The position numbers were made by a program, and so were the translations under genes. DNA of 64,000 nt from Meconema thalassinum (taxonomy: Eukaryota > Arthropoda > Insecta > Orthoptera > Tettigoniidae), in contig OX336388.2 of the NCBI GenBank assembly GCA_946902985.2, forward strand, positions 1,213,440,609 through 1,213,504,608, in the 5' to 3' direction. Position 1 is the first letter of the stretch. Each line of letters starts with the position of its first letter. The notes beneath the pieces were generated by a model. The model made no database searches. It saw nothing but the letters and a program-made list of their open reading frames with translations, and was not told where the DNA came from. Below, in pieces: positions 58,845-64,000 of this stretch.

Positions 58845-59090
58845 TTAAAACTCAGCAAATTTTCTAGGTTTATGCCGTGTGTTGTGTGGGGTTTCGCCTA
58901 TGAATACCAAGCTGGCTCATCAGCGGGCTCTTGGTGTCCATGCCCGGACCCCCACAGGAGTAGCGAACAGCACGCTACCTCCCTTGTTTTGAAGCGCACT
59001 TTCGCTTCTTTGCTGCGACACGGCATAAACCTAGAAAATTTGCTGAGTTTTAATTCACTGGCCGTGAAAGCCAATATACCATATTTTTGC
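58845..59090. mobile_element. Foldback-like repeat family H with terminal inverted arms
   Basis: TTAAAACTCAGCAAATTTTC with TAGGTTTATGCCGTG at 58845-58880 is mirrored by CACGGCATAAACCTAG with AAAATTTGCTGAGTTTTAA at 59019-59052. The middle has GGAGTAGCGAACAGCACGC. The flank TTCACTGGCCGTGAAAGCC recurs beside the copies at 30.4 and 30.7 kb, so the repeat extends past the arms. Confidence 0.7.
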
Positions 59091-59237
59091 ATCTGTCTTC
59101 TTTGCTGCGGGAACTGAAAGCGATGCATTTCAAGTATATGGGACGTGGTGCACGGTCCACTACCCCAGCGGCGGTCCGGGCAAGACTTACCAAGAGTCCG
59201 CTGATGGGTCTGAATTGGTGCACCTAGGCAAAATACA

Positions 59238-59972
59238 CGGCAAATTATCGTCCATTTGTAAGTAGGTGGGTACTGTTTGGGTCTGACTAAAAGAAAAGAC
59301 AAGTGGTTGAAATTAGAGTTGGCGTGGAAGCTTATATGCCAACAATATGTAATGTTGGAATATGTAAGCCGAGTGCAAAACAGCTAGCGTACCTATACTA
59401 TTACTGTACTTGTTGTTGATTATTTTGGTCTTTGCAACATCGTAGCATGTAGCCCCGTGCACTTGGATGTGTGTAGAATTTATCTGATAACCTGTGTCAT
59501 TGTGATGTCTGTAGTAGTGTGTGTATTTGTAATTGAGGTAGGATTTGAGTAGGAAGTGGCCATGTCCTTCAATTAGGTACCAGACTCAAATAGTACCCAC
59601 CTACTTACAGAAGGGCGAAAGTAAAATGAATTGCCGGACAAGTGTTTGCCTGTAGTAGAAGTGTGGAAACCACGGAAAACCATTTCCAGTCCATCTCTTC
59701 TTAGTTTTGCCTCACGAGGCTGAGTGTACCCTATTCCAAATCTCAGATCAGAATTGAATGTCTTGGCAGAGCTGGGAATCGAACCCAAGCCTCCGCGGTG
59801 ACGGCCAACAATGCTAATCACTACGCAACGAGACGGACTACATATAGCATTACTGCTCAGTGATCTTGATCAGAACACTGTGCATAAAACTCTAATTTCA
59901 ACAACTTGTCTATCCTTTTAGACAGACTCAAACAGTACCCACCTACTTACAAAAGGACGATAATTAGAGGTG
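59238..59972. mobile_element. Element with inverted repeats of about 80 bp, interrupted by a SINE
   Basis: Left arm 59238-59318 (AATTATCGTCC, GTAAGTAGGTGGGTACTGTT, GAAATTAGAG) is answered in reverse at about 59888-59972 (CTCTAATTTCAAC, AACAGTACCCACCTACTTAC, GGACGATAATT). A third partial arm lies at 59578-59620. Between them is a family A SINE. No ORF. No clear target duplication found. Confidence 0.6.
59440..59825 (-). mobile_element. SINE family A, minus strand, nested
   Basis: CATGTAGCCCCGTGCACTTG, GATAACCTGTGTCATTGTG, CCTCACGAGGCTGAGTGTACC, GAGCTGGGAATCGAACCC and CACTACGCAACGAGACGG in family order. A piece of the surrounding inverted-repeat element (59578-59620) interrupts it. Confidence 0.75.
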
Positions 59973-59974
59973 GA

Positions 59975-60900
59975 CAGTTACCGCAGAATGTTGCCAAGTT
60001 AATAATGAAAGAGTATTCTCCACATCGCAGTCGCTCTCCTCCACACTCCGCTTCATGCAGACATTTTAAAAATGGAACAGCAGCATTACCATTTTGTAAT
60101 TAGATGCAATGGATGACGAAGTTACGTCAGACATCCGTGAGAAACTTCATCCATCTAGCAGTCGGAACTCCTGACCTGTTTTTCCAGACGGTCTCTCATC
60201 TATTATTTAGCAGCAAGGCAGCCTTTCCTCATTGCCCTCGAGTAAAAATAACAAGAAAACTATAATAAAGCACATATATCAGAGACAAAAACATGGGAAG
60301 ACGAATAGAGGAAAGAAAAAAAAAGAGAAAAAAAGGAACTTTTAGGGAAACGGAAATCACCAGTGATGAAGCTAGCCGACAGATGGCAGCACCAGCGCGG
60401 TGCATTAATCCATGTCATTGAGACCAGAGCGCTCTGTAATGTCAACTGTTTGTTTATGTACCTGCAGCTTTCCTCTCTGACTTAATCTAGAAACTGTTCC
60501 TCGTGTTTCTCTCTTCCTCCTACTGACGTTGCTAGATGTTTTCTTTCCGTAGGAAACATGAAAGAGGAAATTCGGGAAATTAAAGCGCTCTCGCATTTTG
60601 ATACCTGAGCTCTTTCGCAAATGTTGCTTCAGATTTGGAAACTTCGTGAGGGGATGTTTCCATGGTAATTAGTAAATTACTGCCCTTAATTGCACAATAT
60701 TGTTGTAATTACTAATTTCCAAATTATGAAAACAACCCTGCCTTCGGCTTACTAGGGATGCAGTTACAAAGTTGTGTAATTTAGCATTTACCTACAATCA
60801 GTATAGGGTTGCCAACTATGTTGCCTGTTCAGTGAACGTTTAGCTAAATGTGAGCGTTTCTCTGATCCTTGGCATTGATGAAGCAATTGCATGCATGTGC
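59975..60900. other. No gene recognised
   Basis: Unique-looking sequence with short ORFs (61-71 aa) lacking domains; an A/G-rich run at about 60305-60335. Confidence 0.5.
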
Positions 60901-60903
60901 ATT

Positions 60904-61030
60904 TATTTAGCGTATGGCTTTTAGTGCCGAGAGTGTCTGAGGACATGTTCGGCTCGCCAGAGTTTGTAGCTGCTTCTATGCGGACACACATGGGGTCAGC
61001 TACAAGTACTGTCGCATGTGGGTGAGATGA
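60904..61030 (-). mobile_element. SINE family D, 3' fragment, minus strand
   Basis: TAGCGTATGGCTTTTAGTGCC, GACATGTTCGGCTCGCCAGA and AGCTACAAGTACTG are the reverse complement of the 3' end of the element at 52825-53160. Confidence 0.75.
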
Positions 61031-61184
61031 GATGAATGAAGATGAATTCGCAAGTTCGATTTCAAGTAGTTCCAACTTTGGCTACCAGATGGCACTGATA
61101 CCTAGCGACAAACATTGGAACTTGATAGAGCATTTCTAACGAAATATAACCTACAAATTTGGTTACACACTACCAATTGTAGTG

Positions 61185-61345
61185 GTAGATTTTTCAAATC
61201 TATGACATAGGCCCGCCTCATAGGAAATATACTGAAGGACTTTAACGCTCTTCAAAGAACTGACGACTTCGGCCGGGTTTGAACCCACGATCTTGGGCAT
61301 GGCATATCAGCAATGCTACCGACTACGCCACCGAAGCCGCTATGT
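61185..61345 (-). mobile_element. tRNA-derived SINE (family C), minus strand
   Basis: GACTTCGGCCGGGTTTGAACCC (reverse B box) and CTACCGACTACGCCACCGAAGC (reverse A box and head), with the family body to the left (TTTAACGCTCTTCAAAGAAC). Relative of the copy at 36045-36350. Confidence 0.75.
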
Positions 61346-61640
61346 AGGCTTATGTACAGTGAAATGAGCTGAGTTGTTCGCTGTTCCCAGGCTCAGGTAA
61401 GTAGGCTATTCGGATTTTGTCTTATTAGGGGACTGAATCTATAAATTGATTTTGCAACTTTTCAGTCGGTCAACACACATAATACCAACTACTGAGACAA
61501 GCGAAAACAAACTTTAACAAGTAGTTCCGTGAAGAACTATACGGCCTACTTTTCATGCCAATGATTATTCTACAGAATTTGAACCTATCTAGAATAATGA
61601 CGAAATTAAGTTGCTAATATCGAAATTTCCAATTAGTTCG
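61346..61640. other. No gene recognised
   Basis: AT-rich unique-looking sequence. Confidence 0.45.
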
Positions 61641-61644
61641 AAAT

Positions 61645-62842
61645 ACTGTATACCTGGCATAATGTATCCTAATAGAGCACTACAGCTGGCAGCCCTGATG
61701 ACTGAATATATTCTTAGTTCTGTCTCTTACGGTACTAAATACAAAATTTGGTTGAAGTCCACTGGATAGCATGGACGTTACATGCAGTTAAACATTGGAT
61801 CTAACAGCGCGCGTAATCATGTTGGCAACAATGTCATGCATGTATTGGTCAGAAATAATCTGAAATAATATGATCTATTGTTGTGCCAATTTTGAATGAA
61901 ATCCATTAGTTAGTTTAGAAGTTACATGCATTTTAAAATTGGACCTATCAGCAGGCTTAGAATCATGTTGGCAGCACTGACGTATAGTTACTCCAAATTC
62001 GTCTAGAATGCCAGGTATTATACGTGTGCAAAGTTTAGAGCTAATGGCTTGCATACTTCCTGATATATTGATATTAGGGTAACAAAAATAGGGACAGCAC
62101 ATATTAACAGTTGGCAGCCCTGGTTGCTCCTTAGAATACGCATAGTCATATCTGTTATGGTACACATAGCACATACGAAATTTGGTTGAAATCCAAATGA
62201 TAGTATGGAAGTTACATGTATTTAAAGTTGGACCTTTCAGCAGGCTTAGAATCATGTTGGTAGCACTGACGTATATAAGTTACTCCAAATTAATATAGAA
62301 TGTCAGGTACTATACGTGTGCATAGTTTAAAGCTGTCGGCTTGCATACTTTCTGATATATTGGTATTTGGATAAAATAAATTAGGAGCATTTATTAACAG
62401 TTGGCAGCCCTGGTAGGTCTTAAGAATACGCTCAGTCATATCTGGTTATGTACACATACAACATACGAAATTTGGTTGAATTCCGCTTGATAGTGTAGAA
62501 GTTATATGCATTTAAAAATTGGACCTATCAGGAGGCTTATAATCATTTTGGCAACACTGCCATGTTTGGCCTCCTGGAAATTAAACTGAAATATTATGAT
62601 CTGTACGTGTGCCAATTTTGAAATAGCTCCCATTCATACTTTCCAAGATATCCAACATGGAGCTCAAATTTCAATTGTGATTTTTTAGCAGTTGGTAGCA
62701 CTGACATCATTTTCAAATATGGCCGTGAGATATTCAGGTATAGATCTTTACTCCTACCAAATTTTGTTTCGATTGCTGCAGCCGTTTAGGAGTTGATAGG
62801 GGGGGGGACACACACACAGCCAGCCAGACAGACAGACAGAAG

Positions 62843-62878
<36 letters not shown>

Positions 62879-62941
62879 CACATTTGCCCGATCTCATAAG
62901 TCTACTTTTTCCTCATTTTTGCAAAATGTGAAAAGTAGGCT
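61645..62941 (-). mobile_element. Helentron/HINE-like repeat element, minus strand, with units of about 290 bp
   Basis: GGACCTATCAG(C/G)AGGCTTA recurs at 61941, 62230 and 62521 (steps 289 and 291) with neighbouring CCAAATTTTGTTTCG- and GGCAGCCCTGGT-type words. To the right are GACA/CAGA (GTCT on the other strand) repeats at 62823-62878 and a terminal hairpin AGTCTACTTTTTC...GAAAAGTAGGCT at 62899-62941. No long ORF; a 126-aa frame at 61875-62255 spans the repeat and is not credible as a gene. Confidence 0.6.
62818..62882. repeat. (CAGA)n microsatellite
   Basis: CA-rich start followed by about 14 CAGA/GACA tetramers next to the hairpin end. Confidence 0.9.
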
Positions 62942-63092
62942 AAAAATTACGTGCGATTAAATATATTTGTTATGGATTATTACACAATCTGCTTTCATAT
63001 AAGCATTTCAAATTACAAACACTAATCTTGATCTTGGTGATTGACGAGTGGTTCCTCTTACATTCTTTTACCAAGGACAGAGGTCATTTTTT

Positions 63093-64000
63093 AGCCTATT
63101 TTCATATTGAAAAAATAGGCTTATGAGATCACCTTTTGTCCGTGTGTGTGTGTGTGTGTGTGAGGTGAGTGTGTGTGTCCCCCTAATAAAATCTAAACGG
63201 CTGGAGCGATTTCAATGAAACTCGGTAAGTTCATAGCACTATTCCCGGCGACCTCGACCGTGCCCTTCAAATTTTGTTACGTCTCACCAATCTAACATGG
63301 CGGCTGTGCGAAATATTTCACTAGCATTCAATATCTCCGCAACTATTACCGATATCGCCCTGAAATTGTGTACGGTGATAAAGGGCACTACTAGAAGTTC
63401 GCCTATGAGACTTTCAAAAACCTGGTGACTACAAAACCAACATGGCGGTCAAGCGAAATTGAGACTTTTAAATAGACATTTCTCGCGATTTAACTGCCCA
63501 AACGTAATGAAACTTGGTACAGCAAATGTTTATACACATTGTAATGCACTGGTGTCTAATTTAGTTCAATTGTTTACATAACCTCAAAATGGCGGCTGTG
63601 CGAAATATTTCACTGACATTCTATATCTCCGAAACTATTACAGATATCATCATGCAATTTTGTACGGTGATAAAGGGTACTGATACAAGTTTACCTATGT
63701 ATATTTCATAAACCTGTAAAGTACAAAACGAACATGGCGACCAAGCGAATTTGAAATATTTTAATAGACTTTTCTCGTGATTTAACTCTCTGAGCGCAGT
63801 GAAATGTGGTACAGTAAATGATTTTGCAGATTGTAATGTACTGCCATCTAATTTAATTCAATTGTTTACATAAGCTCAAGATGGCGGCTGTGCGAAATTT
63901 TCAAATTAAGTTTTTATTCTTGTGTCGTAATCATGCGATCGAAGTGAAAGTTTGAATAATGAAGCGAGGCAATAATTGTCCTTGAATGGTACATAACTCT
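63093..64000 (+). mobile_element. Second HINE-like element, opposite orientation, runs off the window
   Basis: Hairpin AGCCTATTTTC...AAAAAATAGGCT at 63093-63121 is followed by TTATGAGATCAC, a GT run (63143-63175), TCCCCCTAATAAAATC and TAAACGGCTGGAGCGATTTC. Then come units with ATGGCGGCTGTGCGAAAT at 63297, 63589 and 63881 (steps 292 and 292). Its end is the reverse complement of the end of the element at 61645-62941, so the two face each other. Confidence 0.65.

Overview
The window looks like nuclear DNA from an insect with a large, repeat-rich genome. It has an AT-rich background, tRNA-derived SINEs, R1-, Dong- and RTE-like LINE pieces, CCTAA-type repeats and long TAA/TTG microsatellites. No spliced host gene is recognisable. 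A polyneopteran such as an orthopteran or stick insect is my guess from the style of the repeats, at low confidence. Almost everything that can be identified is mobile DNA in various stages of decay.

Layout. 1-1460: two minus-strand fragments of a LINE with a restriction-like endonuclease (REL), embedded in TAA microsatellites. 2030-4360: SINEs and a tandem array with a unit of about 293 bp. 4963-19377: a 14.4-kb palindrome with two nearly identical 7.2-kb arms around a spacer of about 44 bp, flanked by a 6-bp direct repeat (TGCTAG). Each arm carries one intact-looking tRNA-Leu(UAA) and a FLYWCH-type zinc-finger ORF; the ORF is open in the left arm and frameshifted in the right. 19378-21970: SINEs and microsatellites. 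21990-24490: an RTE-like reverse transcriptase remnant (minus strand) abutting a second REL-endonuclease fragment, again between TAA runs. 25026-29450: an R1-clade LINE with a gag-like ORF1 and an endonuclease/reverse transcriptase ORF2, with several breaks. 29490-37400: SINEs, a foldback-like repeat family, RTE and hAT transposase remnants. 37521-51685: a complete, young Ty3/gypsy-type LTR retrotransposon with unusually long 3,666-bp LTRs, a 4-bp target duplication (GTAC), one in-frame stop and one frameshift. 52054-54738: SINEs with clear target duplications. 54828-58125: a Helitron-like non-autonomous element built of tandem units of about 642 bp. 58480-61345: more SINEs and foldback repeats. 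61640-64000: two repeat elements whose hairpin ends face each other, with internal units of about 290 bp, related to the 3.1-4.3 kb array.

The object most worth attention is the palindrome. The exact match of a 6-bp duplication to its outer ends says it arrived by transposition as a 14.4-kb unit and is not simply an assembly fold-back. Six-base duplications and AG-beginning termini recall Polinton/Maverick elements, but no Polinton protein is present, so its class is open.
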